A stretch of 64,000 nucleotides of DNA from JAKLIH01 sp964618955. GTDB lineage: Bacteria > Patescibacteriota > Minisyncoccia > UBA6257 > JAKLIH01. The stretch covers positions 1 to 64,000 of the forward strand of contig CAZUBO010000001.1 of assembly GCA_964618955.1 (NCBI GenBank), in the 5' to 3' direction. The translations under genes and the position numbers were made by a program. This document shows, in pieces, positions 1 to 10,480 of this stretch. The number at the start of each line of letters is the position of its first letter. Within the stretch, counting starts at the first letter, position 1. The notes beneath the pieces are model-generated. The model worked only from the letters and a program-made list of their open reading frames with translations. It made no database searches and had not been told where the DNA came from.

Positions 1-23
1 TTACGAGCTTCAACAGTAGACAT
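1..23 (-). CDS. 5' end of an unidentified gene
   Basis: An ATG on the minus strand, 8 bp after the nusB stop, opens a frame reading MSTVEAR that leaves the window. The tight spacing suggests co-transcription with nusB. Seven codons are too few to identify it. RNase III often follows nusB in compact genomes, but that is only a guess. Confidence 0.4.
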
Positions 24-31
24 AATATATT

Positions 32-538
32 TTAATTAGTAGTTGAATCTTCTGGCTCTGAAGGTTTTTCTTCAGAAACTTCAGGAGAAACTTCAACTGG
101 TTTATTTATTTCGGGATTAATTTCTAACATGGTTTTGTAGACGGTACCTAAAACACCGTTGATAAAACTAAAAGAGTGTTCCCCACCAAAATTCTTAGCA
201 AGTTCAACGGATTCGTTGATTGCTACTTTTGGAGGAACATCCCCGGTCTTATCAAAAAGTAATTCATAAAGACCAAGACGCAAAACATTACGATCAACTA
301 AGTTGATTTGAGATATTGGTCTCTCAACGGCAGACTTTTGAATTACTTCATCTAGCTTATCTTTGTTTTCAATGATTTTTAAAACTAAAGTTTTTGGAAA
401 TTCTTTATCAGAAAGATCGTTACCGAAATTCTCGATATTACGATCGATAATTTCGTTAATATCTTTTTCGTGATTTCAAATCTCTCATTCATAAAGAGAC
501 TGAAGAACAATCATGCGACTAAAATGACGTGATGCCAT
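32..538 (-). CDS. nusB: Transcription antitermination factor NusB
   Basis: An all-helical RNA-binding protein that joins NusE/S10 on boxA RNA in rRNA antitermination. The 168-residue frame starts MASRHFSRMIVLQSLYEW and contains the family's AxESVELAK segment and FINGVLG motif near residue 130. Two early in-frame TGA codons (YEWEIWNHE) must be Trp, otherwise the N-terminal half is lost. The last 25 residues are an acidic Pro/Glu/Ser-rich tail beyond the usual NusB core. It lies 85 bp downstream of rpmF on the same strand. No Shine-Dalgarno precedes the ATG. Confidence 0.85.
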
Positions 539-623
539 AAACAATGTTTAATATTTGTTAAAAAAATGTATAAACTAATTTAAATAGCTAACCAAATAAA
601 AAATGATTAGCTGTTTAAATTAT

Positions 624-851
624 TTATTGTTTGATTTCTTTTGCTTTTGCTTTCTTTTCTTTCTTGTTCAAACCTTTGAGAACATCAACAATCATTTTGC
701 CTTTGTAGGTTCCACAATTCTTGCAGACGCAGTTAGGTAAAATTTTATCTTTACATTTTGGACAAATGATAAGATTAACTTTCTCTAAGGCGTGATGGGA
801 ACGACGATTATTGGTTCGGGTCTTGGTATGATGACGTGCTGGTAAAGCCAT
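624..851 (-). CDS. rpmF: 50S ribosomal protein bL32
   Basis: Large-subunit protein of 75 residues, starting MALPARHHTKTRTNNRRSHH, the typical bL32 opening. A four-Cys zinc ribbon (C30, C33, C43, C46) is visible, followed by a Lys-rich tail. A consensus promoter lies 38 bp upstream, which supports this start. The same frame stays open to an upstream ATG at 947 that has a strong AAGGAGG ribosome site, so a longer 107-residue form is formally possible. I prefer the short start because it matches family length. Confidence 0.9.
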   Translation of the reverse strand: MALPARHHTKTRTNNRRSHHALEKVNLIICPKCKDKILPNCVCKNCGTYKGKMIVDVLKGLNKKEKKAKAKEIKQ

Positions 852-888
852 AATATATAATTTAAGAGTTCTTTTAATTGATACTAGT

Positions 889-917
889 ATTATATCATAA
901 ATATTGGGGTTTTGCAA
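889..917 (-). promoter_or_regulatory. Promoter of rpmF
   Basis: Minus strand: TTGCAA at 917-912, 17-bp spacer, TATAAT at 894-889. Predicted start near 882 gives a leader of about 30 nt before the rpmF ATG. Confidence 0.7.
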
Positions 918-944
918 TAGGAGTCCAAAATGTGTTTGAACTTG

Positions 945-1061
945 CATATATTCCTCCTTAAAATACGCAAAAGGGACTGTGTTAAAACAGCCCCCAAGCC
1001 TTGACTTATTTAACCATTTCTGGTTAATGCTATTATAGCATATTAAATATATAGATGTCAA
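945..1061 (-). promoter_or_regulatory. Upstream promoter, hairpin and SD-led leader frame before rpmF
   Basis: Minus strand: TTGACA (1061-1056), 18 bp, TATAAT (1037-1032). Downstream is a hairpin with arms GGGGCTGT/ACAGTCCC (973-994) followed by TTTT, resembling an attenuator. Then AAGGAGG (959-953) five bases before an ATG at 947. That ATG is in frame with rpmF without a stop, so it encodes either a leader peptide or an extended bL32. Confidence 0.45.
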
Positions 1062-1092
1062 TATCTCTTTGTGGAAAACTTCGATTATTATT

Positions 1093-1824
1093 TTAACGAA
1101 TTTCTTTCTTTCAACAAATAAAATTCTTGATTTTTCTGATATCAAAAACTTTAACTTTTGTTTCTGTTAATTCCGGCCCTACTCTTCTAGCAATAGTAAA
1201 TATCATTACTTTTTTATTCGCATTTAAAAGACTTTGTATTGTAAACGCAAAATCACTATCCCCGCTTCACAAAATGAAATTATTAATTTTTGTATTATTC
1301 TTATCCGATAGCATGTCCATGCCAATTTCAACGTCGAAATTACATTTTTCATCTTCCAAATACATTATGCCTCTTTGATTTAAATCTTTTAATTCAAGAT
1401 TAATCTTTTCGATGGTTTCCACTTTAAGCTTTGATCATAATGGTTTCTTAATAAAGCTTTTTATCAATTGAGTTGACGATAGATCGACGCTGGAGACATC
1501 GATCGATTTTTTAATAATTTTGACTGGCTTAGTAGTAACGTCGTATTTATTATCTTTTAAACTTTGAATCATCTCTTTAGACATTGTACTATTTTCTAGG
1601 GTTCCATAATAAATTTTAACGTCCTTAACCGTATCGAAAGAATCTAAGAATTGTTTTAATCTTTTAACGCAAATATGTCAGCCTAACTTATCTTGCCAAT
1701 GTATAACATTGGCAAAATCTATATATATAAAAGTATCTTCGTTAAAAATATGTTCAAGCTCTTTTATAACCTTGCTATATTTGCTTGATAAATTTTTTAT
1801 TCTATCTGTTTTTGGTACAAACAT
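1093..1824 (-). CDS. NYN-domain (PIN-like) putative ribonuclease
   Basis: A 243-residue protein read through four TGA codons. FIYIDFANVIHW near residues 32-43 supplies the first Asp of the NYN/PIN fold. DVEIGMDM (about 165) and ILWSGDSDFA (about 185) match the conserved Asp motifs of the LabA/DUF88 branch. These motifs predict a metal-dependent RNase; the target is unknown. The segment between the first and second motifs is Lys-rich and longer than in minimal NYN proteins. It follows hsp20 by 17 bp and probably shares its transcript. Confidence 0.65.
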
Positions 1825-1840
1825 TTTTGAAGTTTAAATA

Positions 1841-2173
1841 TTATTCACCAGTCTTAGGGAATCGAATGATTAGAATACCTTTATCATCAAAATTAGCGGT
1901 AGCATTGTCAGTATCGATATTTGGTGGTAAAACACAGGTTTTGGAGAAATTACCTCAATAACACTCGTGTTTGATATAGTCATCACTGGCAACTATCTCA
2001 GGCTCTTTACGTTCGCCTCGGATCGAAACCATATCGTTATTAATCGAAATATCAATTTCATTCTGATCTACGCCAGCAATAACTGTACGCAACACGATTT
2101 CATCATCGGTCTCGTAAAGGTCTACTGGGAGACGTCCCTCTTCAGGACATTGGGGAAGTTGTTTATCGTTCAT
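1841..2173 (-). CDS. Small heat-shock protein, HSP20/alpha-crystallin
   Basis: A 110-residue cytosolic holdase-type chaperone. The alpha-crystallin domain spans most of the protein: LYETDDEIVLRTVIAGV, then IDISINNDMVSIRGER, then the C-terminal strand GILIIRFPK. The TGA after HECY gives Trp in the YWGNFSKTCVLPPNID segment; canonical members have YGxFxRxxxLP there. The N- and C-terminal arms are short, so large oligomers are not assured. It lies 18 bp downstream of the PrsW-like gene and upstream of the NYN gene. No heat-shock operator is obvious. Confidence 0.85.
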
Positions 2174-2191
2174 GATTGTATGTTTATTTTA

Positions 2192-2932
2192 TTAAATTGT
2201 TTTTTTAAAATTAAAATGTAAATCTTCGACAACATCAAAAAGTCAAAGGAGAATAGAAGCACCGATAAAGACACCAATAAAGAGAATTAAAACAGCAAAA
2301 ATACCATAGGTGAAGATCAGAGTATTAAACATCGTATGAAAGAGAATGCTGAGGATAAAGCCTAATAAGAGTAAATAATGTCTTTTGGTTTTAATTTGTA
2401 AACTTCAGAAAAATCCAATAACTCCAGAACAGATAATGTGTAATAAGTTAGCTCCTAAGAATCTAGCAGTTAGAGTTTGCATTGGAATTAGAATAGTATT
2501 TAGTTGGCGAAAGATTGAAAAGTAATTTTCAACGGCTGAGAATCCAATAGCAGCTATTATCATATAGATCATTGAATCAATAGCTTCGTCCAAGTGCTTG
2601 TTCTTTCTCAAGGTAAAATAGATCACAGCAAATTTTATGGTTTCTTCAACAAATGCAACTAACAAAAAAGCATAAAAATTATCATGATTTTTTATGACAC
2701 TATAAATATTAGGAAGATTTATTTTCGTAAAAGTACTAATCAAGCTTTGCAAAATCAAAACAATGATTGTAGCCAAAACCCCCATTAAAAAAGCATGAAT
2801 GATAATATGAGTTGGTTCAGGCTTTTTCCAATCTCTGAAAAGAAAAAACAATAGCCAAATGGTTAAAGGTACCATTCCCAAAATGAATGGTAAAAAGTAT
2901 AGTTTAAAAATTTCGAAAGCAGATAATCACAT
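2192..2932 (-). CDS. PrsW-family intramembrane protease
   Basis: A 246-residue polytopic membrane protein with about eight hydrophobic helices. It has the PrsW/CAAX-protease hallmarks EETIKF (about residue 120), AIGFSAVEN (about 150) and His-containing helices LLHIICSG and SILFHTMFN. Family members cleave membrane substrates such as anti-sigma factors; the substrate here is unknown. The start is ATG-TGA (Met-Trp) at 2932, 25 bp downstream of a consensus promoter. The next Met is within the first helix, so the upstream start keeps the topology. First gene of the PrsW-hsp20-NYN unit. Confidence 0.7.
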
Positions 2933-2957
2933 TATTAATGTTTTAAATTATATACTA

Positions 2958-2986
2958 AGTATATATAAAAAAGAAGAAATAGTCAA
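2958..2986 (-). promoter_or_regulatory. Promoter of the PrsW-hsp20-NYN unit
   Basis: Minus strand TTGACT (2986-2981), 17 bp, TATACT (2963-2958), about 25 bp before the PrsW start codon. Confidence 0.65.
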
Positions 2987-2999
2987 TACGAAATTAAAA

Positions 3000-3025
3000 A
3001 ACAAGACACTTTTAAATGTCTTGTT
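3000..3025 (-). terminator. Terminator after valS
   Basis: Arms AACAAGACA/TGTCTTGTT around an 8-nt loop, followed on the minus strand by a run of T. Confidence 0.7.
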
Positions 3026-3031
3026 CTTTAA

Positions 3032-5146
3032 TTACAGTTTTTCAATCATTAACAGTCCTTTTCTATTTGGCAACAAGCTTCAAATGTATTCAGTAATAAA
3101 TGGAATAAACGGATGAAGCATTTTGAGATTGTTTTCTAAGATGGTTGATAAGACGTATTGAGCTTGAGATTTTAATTTTTCATCTTTGACGTCATCTTTC
3201 AAATCTTCAATGATTTTATCAGCAAAGGTGAATCAGAAATACTTATATAGTAGAGTGCTGGCGTTGGTAATGTCCATCTTATCAAAATATTTTTTATACT
3301 TTTTGACGATTTCGATATTTTGATCAAGGTATTTTTGATATTTTGCATCTAAAGTTTCTGGCTTTTGATGATTGAAATCTTCAATATTCATCATGACAAA
3401 TTTCGAAGCATTTCAAACTTTGTTGACGAAATTTCGAGCACCGATAGCCTTGTCGTCTGAAAATACCAAATCATCACCAACTTTATTGCCATAAAGTATG
3501 GCTCAACGAAGAACATCAGCCCCATATTGATCACAAATAGTAATTGGATCTATAGAATTATTTTTTGACTTGGACATCTTCTGGTGATTCTTATCTCTAA
3601 CTAAGCCATGGAACAAAACTTTAGAGAATGGAACTTTGTTAGTTTTATACAGACTCATCATAATCATACGAGCAACCCAGAAAAATATAATATCATAAGC
3701 AGTTTCCATTATGGTAGTTGGAAAGTAGGTTGCAAAGTCTTCGGGCTTATTAGCTTTTAATGTTGCGAATGGTCATTGGCTTGAAGAGAATCAAGTATCA
3801 AAGACATCAGAATCTTGAATTCAACCTTCGCCAGGACATTCTTTTTGGATTTTTATTTCTTCGTTTTTAAATCAAGCTGGGATTGGAATACCTCAGTAGA
3901 TTTGACGAGAGATATTTCAATCTTTTAACTCTTTCATTCAATGAAAAAATGTTTTTTCAAATCTCTTAGGAGTGAATTGAACTTCTCCTTTTTTGACAGC
4001 ATCAACCGCTAAGTCTCTTAGGGATTTCTTGGTATTTTTGATTGGATCAGTCATAGAGACAAATCATTGAGGAATAACTAATGGCTCTATAGGAGTATTG
4101 CATTTATAGCAAACAGATACATTATGTTTGTAGGGTTCTTGTTTAATGAAGGTACCATTCTCAGTCATGATTTTGATACTTTCCTCTCTAGCGACTTTTG
4201 GTTTTAAACCAGCTAGTGGGCCAGCATTTTGATTTAATTTACCATCTAAATCTATAATTTGTAAGAATCCGAGATTATGTTTTTTGCCAATCTCAAAATC
4301 AACAGGATCATGACTTGGAGTTACTTTTAAAGCACCGGTTCCAAATTCGATATCAACTGATTCATCAGGTACAACGATAATTTCTCTTCTAGTTATTGGT
4401 TCAATAACTTTTTTGCCAATTCAAGATTTGTATCTTTGATCTTTAGGATTAACAGCTACAGCTAAGTCACCAGGAATAGTTTCTGGACGAGTAGTAGCTA
4501 CAGTTAGGAATTCATTACTATCAGTTGATTGATATTTGATATAGTATAGGAAGCTATCTTCTTCTATATATTGGGTTTCGAGATCAGATAAGGCAGTACG
4601 ATGTTTAGGACAGTAGTTAACTATTCGATTGCCTCTATAGATCAGGCCATCTTGATACATTTGATTGAATGTATCGTAAACTGTATCAATGATTTTGGAA
4701 TCCAATGTAAAAGTCTCACAAGATCAGTCACACGAGCTACCAAGACGTTTAATTTGAACGTTCATATTCTTTCGATTCTGTTGGGTGAAATCTCAAACTT
4801 CTTTGTAGAATTCATCTCTGGTCATTTGAAAACGAGATCGTTCTTCTTTTTCAAGTTTCTTTTCATATACTACTTGAGTCTCAAAGCCAGCATGGTCAGA
4901 TCCAGGAAGCCATAAGGTCTTCTTCCCTTGCATACGATTGTATCTAACCAAAGCATCTTCAATGCTCATAACTAAGCCATGACCAAGATGCAAACTACCG
5001 TTAGCATTAGTTGGTGGCATGATAATGCAAAAAGGTTCGGTATTTTCTTTTGGTAAATTATCGGGATTAAAAAACCCTGACTTTTCTCAAGTCTGATAAA
5101 TACTTTCTTCGGTCTCTTTGTGATTGTAATTTTTTGGTAAATCCAT
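3032..5146 (-). CDS. valS: Valyl-tRNA synthetase
   Basis: Charges tRNA-Val. The 704-residue class I synthetase has the HIGH-type motif HLGH (about residue 55), the CP1 editing-domain segment TVATTRPETIPGDLAVAVNP, and KMSKS near residue 485. The Trp-rich core DTWFSSxQWPFATL and the helix KVWNASKF use TGA for Trp, giving strong evidence for the code. It is shorter than E. coli ValRS (951) because the C-terminal coiled-coil arm is missing after the anticodon-binding domain, as is common in reduced genomes. No Shine-Dalgarno. A terminator follows directly. Confidence 0.95.
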
Positions 5147-5209
5147 ATTTTTGGTTGAAAACTTTAATTACGATATTATACCATAAAAAAAGAAAATGTA
5201 AATAAAAGA

Positions 5210-5242
5210 AAAAAGGACTTGTTTTTTCGTAAAATCCTTTTT
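5210..5242 (-). terminator. Terminator after thiI
   Basis: Stem AAAAGGA/TCCTTTT with a large loop, followed on the minus strand by TTTTCTTTTATTT. Confidence 0.55.
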
Positions 5243-5243
5243 C

Positions 5244-6395
5244 TTATAGGGTAATAGTTTCGATTTTTTCTAAAAGTTTTGATTCGAATTCTTCTATATT
5301 AATCTCTTGCTCAACTTTTTGAATTTTTCATAAGGCTGTTTGAGCATTAGGATGTTTAGGAGTAAAGAGCGTACAAGTATCTTCTTGAGGTTCGTTAGAG
5401 ATATCAATAGTTCCTATCTTTTCAGCAATCTTAATGATCTCGTCTTTATTATATGCAATCAAAGGACGAATTGACAGGATCTTTAAAGCTTCGTTGATAA
5501 CTGCTAGGTTATCAAGAGTTTGAGAAGATACTTGGGATAGCGATTCCCCTGTTGTAATAGCTTTACATTTTAAATCTCTAGCTATTTTAGAAGCTAGACG
5601 CATCATTGATCTTCTATATAGTATGATGCGAAGGCTTGGATCAGAACTAACTTTGATGTAGTTTTGAATTTCTGCAAAGGGAAACAAAATTAATTTAATT
5701 TCATTTTGATATTTTTTGAACTTTAAAAGAATTTCTTTGACTTTTTCAATACTAGCTTTTGAAACATACGGGAAGCTATGAAAATGAAGATAAGTATTAT
5801 AGCAACCACGTTTTAAAGTTAAAAAACTAGCAACGGGAGAATCAATGCCACCAGAGATTAAAACTAGATTACGGCCACTGGCACCAACTGGCAAACCCGA
5901 TAGTCCCAATTGTTTTTCAGTAAAAATACAAGTTGATTTTTCACGAGCTTCTATATATATGGTTTTGGAAGGATTAGATAGATCAACTTTGTTTGGGAAA
6001 AGCTCAGCAAGTTGAATTTCTAAATCTTTAGTGTGATAAGGAACATTAATACATTTGGCTTTTATTTTGAAAGTATCAGATGGTAAAATATATTTTGAAT
6101 AATTTTGTTTTACAAAATCAAAAATTTCATTTTGATCAACAGTTGGAATGATAAAAGCAAAAGAAAAAGAATCAATACCAAAAGTATTACTTAAAATAGT
6201 TTCAATTGCAGGAATATCTTTATCGTCGAATTTACTCAAAAAAATACGGCTATTAGTAATATTAATTAAGCCGGTAATATTATTCAAACTCAATTGATTG
6301 TATATATTTTGTTTTAAGATCTTTAAAAACATCTTGGCAACACCATGAGATTTTAAAAAGATTTCATTAAAACGAATTAAAAATATTTTTTCCAT
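5244..6395 (-). CDS. thiI: tRNA 4-thiouridine synthase ThiI
   Basis: Makes s4U8 in tRNA. In 383 residues: an N-terminal ferredoxin-like/THUMP region (1-165), the PP-loop ATP pyrophosphatase motif SGGIDSPVA at 181-189, and a Cys at 341 (EDTCTLF) aligned with the essential Cys344 of the E. coli enzyme. The C-terminal rhodanese domain of E. coli ThiI is absent, so sulfur must come from another carrier or directly from a desulfurase. One TGA near residue 356 extends the protein by 28 residues. tRNA-Glu lies just upstream on the same strand. Confidence 0.88.
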
Positions 6396-6448
6396 TAAAG
6401 AATTAGTTAGATATATTGTTAAAAAGTCGTGTTAACGACTTTTGGTAG

Positions 6449-6520
6449 TAGCCCTAAGGAGAATCGAACTCCTATTACCAGATTGAAAATCTGATGTCCT
6501 AACCATTAGACGATAGGGCC
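6449..6520 (-). tRNA. tRNA-Glu(UUC)
   Basis: The cloverleaf reads GGCCCTA/TAGGGCT acceptor, anticodon loop TTTTCAA (anticodon UUC) and T-loop TTCGATT. 72 nt, no encoded CCA. The 258 bp between it and tsaD hold no gene I can see. Confidence 0.93.
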
Positions 6521-6778
6521 AGAAAATAAATTAAATCTCAAAAGTATTACTTTAAAGATTTTGGTGTAAAAAGACGAATTGGGGGCAAGATAACTATCCT
6601 TTTTCTTTTTGAAAGAAGAAAAAAGCTGAAAGTTGACTTTTGAAAGATGTAAGGACGTTTCTATTGCTTTTGACATTAATATCTTAGCATATTTTCTGAA
6701 AAAATCAACACAAAAGATTGATATTGTAATTTAAAGGTTTTTACGATATACTAGGAGTAAATAAAACAAATAAAAATT

Positions 6779-7861
6779 ATGAAAATTTTAGCAATTGAAA
6801 CTTCATGTGATGATACAGCTCTAGCAATTGTAGAATGTAATATGGATTTTCAAAACCTACAAACAAAATTATTGGCTAATGTTATCTCTAGCCAAACAAA
6901 ACTTCATGCTAAGACCGGAGGGATTATTCCTAATTTAGCTGCCAGAGAGCATGAGAAGAATTTAATACCAGTTTTAAAAGAAGCTTTAAAACAGGCTAAG
7001 ATTAAAATGAAAGAAATTAATAAAGAGATTGATCTAATAACTGTTACTAAAGGTCCGGGATTACAACCTTCGTTATTAATGGGACTGAACTTTGCAAAAA
7101 CTTTATCCTATATAATTGAAAAACCAATAGTTGGAACCAATCATTTATTAGGTCATATTTTTTCAAATTTTATTAAGAATGATGGAACTTTTGAAAACAA
7201 AATTAAATTACCAGCAATTTGTTTATTAGTATCCGGTGGACACACTCAACTTTACAAAATTCAAAACTGAGATGAGATAGAATTGGTTGGTGAGACGGTT
7301 GATGATGCTAGCGGAGAATGCTTTGATAAGATTGCAAAGATTTTAAAACTTGGTTACCCGGGCGGAGTATTTGTTTCAAAGACTAGCGAACAATATAAAA
7401 TAAAAAACAAGAATTCAAAATTAGAATTTAATTTACCTAAGCCTTTAATAAATTCAAAAGATTATAATTTTAGTTTTTCAGGATTAAAAACTGCGGTATT
7501 ATACTTAGTTCAAAGATTGAAAAAAGAAAAGAAATACAATAAAAGAATAATGGAACAAATTTGTTTTGAAACTGAAGAAGTAATTACCGAAGTTTTAACA
7601 CATAAGACAATAAAATTAGCCAAAGAATCAAATGCTAAAACTATTATGATAGCTGGTGGTGTATCAGCTAACAAAAGATTACGGTCAAAGTTCCTTGAAA
7701 AGATTGATAATGAATTTGACTTTATCTGTCCAGATAGACTAATGTCGACAGATAATGGAGCGATGATTGCTATTGCTGGATATTATGAATATTTAAAGGG
7801 ATTTAAAGACGATTGTTTAACAGTAGAAGTCAATCCCAATTTAACAATAAATAAACAATAA
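6779..7861 (+). CDS. tsaD: tRNA t6A biosynthesis protein TsaD
   Basis: Catalytic ASKHA-fold subunit of the threonylcarbamoyl transferase that makes t6A37 on ANN-decoding tRNAs. It begins MKILAIETSCDDTALAI. The metal-binding HxxxH is NHLLGH (H122, H126), SGGHTQL sits at about 152, and the ATP-site segments GETVDDASGECFDK and AGGVSANKRLR follow. A single TGA at residue 164 gives Trp in the variable KIQNWDE turn. 360 residues, normal length. No SD. Followed after 2 bp by a tRNA-binding protein gene. Confidence 0.95.
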
Positions 7862-7863
7862 AT

Positions 7864-8199
7864 ATGGAAACAATAAATATTGATGATTTTGGGAAAATCG
7901 AAATCAAGATTGGCAAGATTCTTGAAGCCGAGAAGCTAGCTGAAAGCAATAAACTTCTAAAATTAAAAGTTGATTTTGGGAATGAGGATATAAGACAGGT
8001 GCTATCAGGAATTGCCAAATACTATAATGCTGAAGATATTATTAACAAAGAATTTGCTTTTGTAACGAACTTAGAGCCTAGAAAAATGCTAGAATACGAA
8101 AGCCAAGCAATGATACTAGCATGTCATGATGAAAGTATTGATATGGTGAGCGTGTTGATACCAGACAAAGAAGTCCAAGCTGGATCAAAAGTTAATTAG
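7864..8199 (+). CDS. tRNA-binding domain protein (MetRS C-terminal/CsaA type)
   Basis: A 111-residue OB-fold protein. The segments IEIKIGKILEAEKL, QVLSGIAKYY, VTNLEPRKM and SQAMILAC match the tRNA-binding domain fused to the C-terminus of many methionyl-tRNA synthetases and found free as CsaA or Arc1p-like proteins. Here it is free-standing and probably assists a synthetase in trans; metG is not in this window. It is co-directional with tsaD, 2 bp apart, and ends at a strong terminator. Confidence 0.85.
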   Translation: METINIDDFGKIEIKIGKILEAEKLAESNKLLKLKVDFGNEDIRQVLSGIAKYYNAEDIINKEFAFVTNLEPRKMLEYESQAMILACHDESIDMVSVLIPDKEVQAGSKVN

Positions 8200-8202
8200 A
8201 AA

Positions 8203-8224
8203 ACACCGCCTTAAATGGCGGTGT
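8203..8224. terminator. Bidirectional terminator between tRNA-binding gene and tmk
   Basis: Perfect stem ACACCGCC/GGCGGTGT with loop TTAAAT, T-rich on the plus side and A-rich before it, so it can serve both converging genes. Confidence 0.85.
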
Positions 8225-8229
8225 TTCTT

Positions 8230-8868
8230 TTAATTAAATCTTTGTTTGATAATTTCAACGATCTGTTGATGAATTTGTTCGGGAGTTTGTAAAGCGTCAA
8301 TTGCAACTCAACGATCTTTGTATTTGTCAGCTAAGTATTGATAACCGTTATATGCACGTTGATAGAACCCTAAATCTTTTTGATCAAAGTGATTGGCTTT
8401 TTCATTAAAACGATTTGGTAATCGTTTATTTAATTCATCCATATACTTATCCATTTTGATATCAAGAAAAATGAATAGATCAGGAATAATATCACGCATA
8501 GCGAGAAAGCAAGAATCTTCAATACGTTTAAGATCTTGTTCAAAAGCAAAACATTGATATACAATAGTAGTAGTTCAGGCTCGATCTTGAATTAAGAAGA
8601 TATCATTCTCTTGGTTGGGTACAATTATCTTCTCATAGATATCTGATCTACAGGCATTGAACATTAGAGATTGAGTTATGGGGTCGATAGGTTCATCATT
8701 AAATAGCAATATCTCGCGAAGTTTTTGACCAAGCTTTGTTTGGCCAGGTTCTTTAACAACCATAAATTCCAAATTGTTTTTAGTAAAGTATTCTTTTAAC
8801 ATTTCTATTTGAGTACTTTTACCGCAACATTCCATTCCCTCCAAGAGTATATGTTTGATTTTTTTCAT
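8230..8868 (-). CDS. tmk: Thymidylate kinase
   Basis: Phosphorylates dTMP to dTDP. The 212-residue P-loop kinase starts MKKIKHILLEG with Walker A GMECCGKS at 11-18. The substrate-binding DR motif occurs as DRAWTTTIVYQ (about 95-105), equivalent to the usual DRYxxSxxAYQ, with TGA for its Trp. A LID-like segment RFNEKANHFDQ follows (about 155). The P-loop GMECCGKS is less Gly/Asp-rich than the usual GxDGxGKT/S. Convergent with the upstream plus-strand gene and sharing its terminator. Confidence 0.88.
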
Positions 8869-8887
8869 GATTAGAAATTTAATTTTA

Positions 8888-9604
8888 TTATTCTATAGAA
8901 TCAGCTTGAAATCTCAAAACTTCATAAGGGACTTTTAGTTCAAAGTCGCCAGCATAGTAAGGAGCTATTTGGTATTCATTGAAATAGAAGATGACAGAAT
9001 CTTTTGATAAGCAAAAGGTTTTGTAATTATCTTCTTTAGGTTCAAACCCTTCTTCAAATAATTTAAATTCTAATTTTTGATTTTTAAAATATTCTAAAGC
9101 AAATTTTGATAAATCATTTAAAGCGTCAGGCGAAATTATAATCTTATCAAAAGTAATCTCAGAATTAGTTTGTAAATCAAAATTTTTAGTAAAGATTAGG
9201 TGGCTAGGATGAGCCCCGCCAGTATAATCTTCGCTAGCAAATCGCAAACTTAAAACACTATCTTGATTGGAAATTACGCTATAACTAATGAATAAAGTCA
9301 TAGGCGCACTATTAGGTGAAGGCTCGGCGGTGGCTTCTTTGAATTTATCAACTTTCTCTTGAATTAAATTCTTAATAACTTCATTGATAACGGGGTTGCT
9401 AATTTTTGGATAAACTACATCAAGAGAATAATTATCTTTTTGTTCTTTAATAACTTCATCAGTAATTACAACTTTATCAGTAGGAATAGTAGTTGTTGTG
9501 GTGGTAGTGACTACAGCTAATTTTTTTGTTGATTGGGTTTTTATAATATACCCTCCCAAACAAACAATGCCGATTAAAAACAAAAACAAAAAGAATTTTT
9601 TCAT
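8888..9604 (-). CDS. DUF3298/DUF4163 (RsiV/PdaC-like) exported protein
   Basis: A 238-residue protein with an N-terminal membrane anchor (residues 4-22), a poly-Thr linker (VVTTTTTTTIP), then a DUF4163-DUF3298 pair. The signatures are YPKISNPVINEVIKN, EDYTGGAHPSH and PYYAGDF near the C-terminus. This ectodomain occurs in the lysozyme-responsive anti-sigma factor RsiV and in peptidoglycan deacetylase PdaC, but neither a sigma-binding tail nor a deacetylase is present. A periplasmic or surface lysozyme-binding or wall role is an inference. Located 19 bp upstream of tmk on the same strand. Confidence 0.7.
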   Translation of the reverse strand: MKKFFLFLFLIGIVCLGGYIIKTQSTKKLAVVTTTTTTTIPTDKVVITDEVIKEQKDNYSLDVVYPKISNPVINEVIKNLIQEKVDKFKEATAEPSPNSAPMTLFISYSVISNQDSVLSLRFASEDYTGGAHPSHLIFTKNFDLQTNSEITFDKIIISPDALNDLSKFALEYFKNQKLEFKLFEEGFEPKEDNYKTFCLSKDSVIFYFNEYQIAPYYAGDFELKVPYEVLRFQADSIE

Positions 9605-9626
9605 AGATATAAGTTTAAAAAATTAA

Positions 9627-10190
9627 TTAAAAAGATTCATTAAAGACATCTAAAATAAATTCTGAATTTTCTTCTGATTCGATATGTCCTTTGTCACCTA
9701 TTTGAAAGATTTGAACATCTAGATTTTTTAAAAACAAATCTTCATTTTCTTTAATGACATACGGATCGTCGTTCGAAAAGATACAGGAAATATTATCAGT
9801 ATGCTTCTTGACTAAGTCATAATTAATTGGAGTAGTTAGTCAAGGCTTAGCAATTTCTAATTCTTCATCACCCAAGCTACCGATAGTTAATCAACCAGCA
9901 ACAAATAGCGCTCCGCCAATTTTTGTTTCTTTTTCCAATCTTTCTAAATATCTGAGAACAGTTTGGCAACCAATACTATGGGCAATAAAATATGTATTTT
10001 CGTTAATTTCATTTTTAATTACTTCTTGCAATTTACCTACCCAAGATTCAATAGTTGGATTTTCGGTGTCAGGCATATCTAAAGATATAACATTACAATT
10101 TTGTTTTTCTAATTCAAATTTTAGATTAGGTATTCAATAAGATTTAGAATTGAATCCCCAACCATGAATAATATATACTGTTTTTTTCAT
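9627..10190 (-). CDS. RBBP9/YdeN-type serine hydrolase
   Basis: A 187-residue alpha/beta hydrolase. HGWGFNSKSYW at 9-19 forms the oxyanion region, AHSIGC (about 70-75) carries the nucleophile Ser, SNDDPYV (about 138) the Asp and GDKGHI (about 167) the His. Spacing and size match the RBBP9/YdeN group of small hydrolases of unknown physiological substrate. Three TGA codons give Trp, including YWIPNL, which is typical of the family. It lies upstream of the DUF3298 gene with a 22-bp gap. Confidence 0.78.
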
Positions 10191-10290
10191 ATTTATATAT
10201 TAATTCTTAATACTAAAAGAATAACAAAAAATATCAAAGTTTACAAGTGCAATTTAAAAAGACGAAAAGTTATTTTCGTCTTTCTATTGG

Positions 10291-10363
10291 GGCGGCTGAT
10301 GGGATTCGAACCCACGACTTCCTGATCCACAGACAGGCGCTCTACCGCTGAACTACAGCCGCC
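10291..10363 (-). tRNA. tRNA-His(GUG)
   Basis: Anticodon loop CTGTGGA (anticodon GUG). The 8-bp acceptor GGCGGCTG/CAGCCGCC includes an encoded G-1 opposite C73, the histidine identity pair. No CCA. A plausible promoter (TTGCTT-17-TATTCT) lies just upstream. Confidence 0.93.
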
Positions 10364-10434
10364 ATAATTGTATTTACAGAATACCAAATTTTTCTTGAAA
10401 AAGCAATGATATATATAGTAGTCTAACAACAAAT

Positions 10435-10462
10435 CCCGGTAGTAAAGGAATTTACCACCGGG
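10435..10462 (-). terminator. Terminator after the surface-protein gene
   Basis: Stem CCCGGTAGTAAA/TTTACCACCGGG with one mismatch and a 4-nt loop, then ATTTGTTGTT on the minus strand. Confidence 0.75.
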
Positions 10463-10480
10463 AGATGTTTGTTAAAATAA

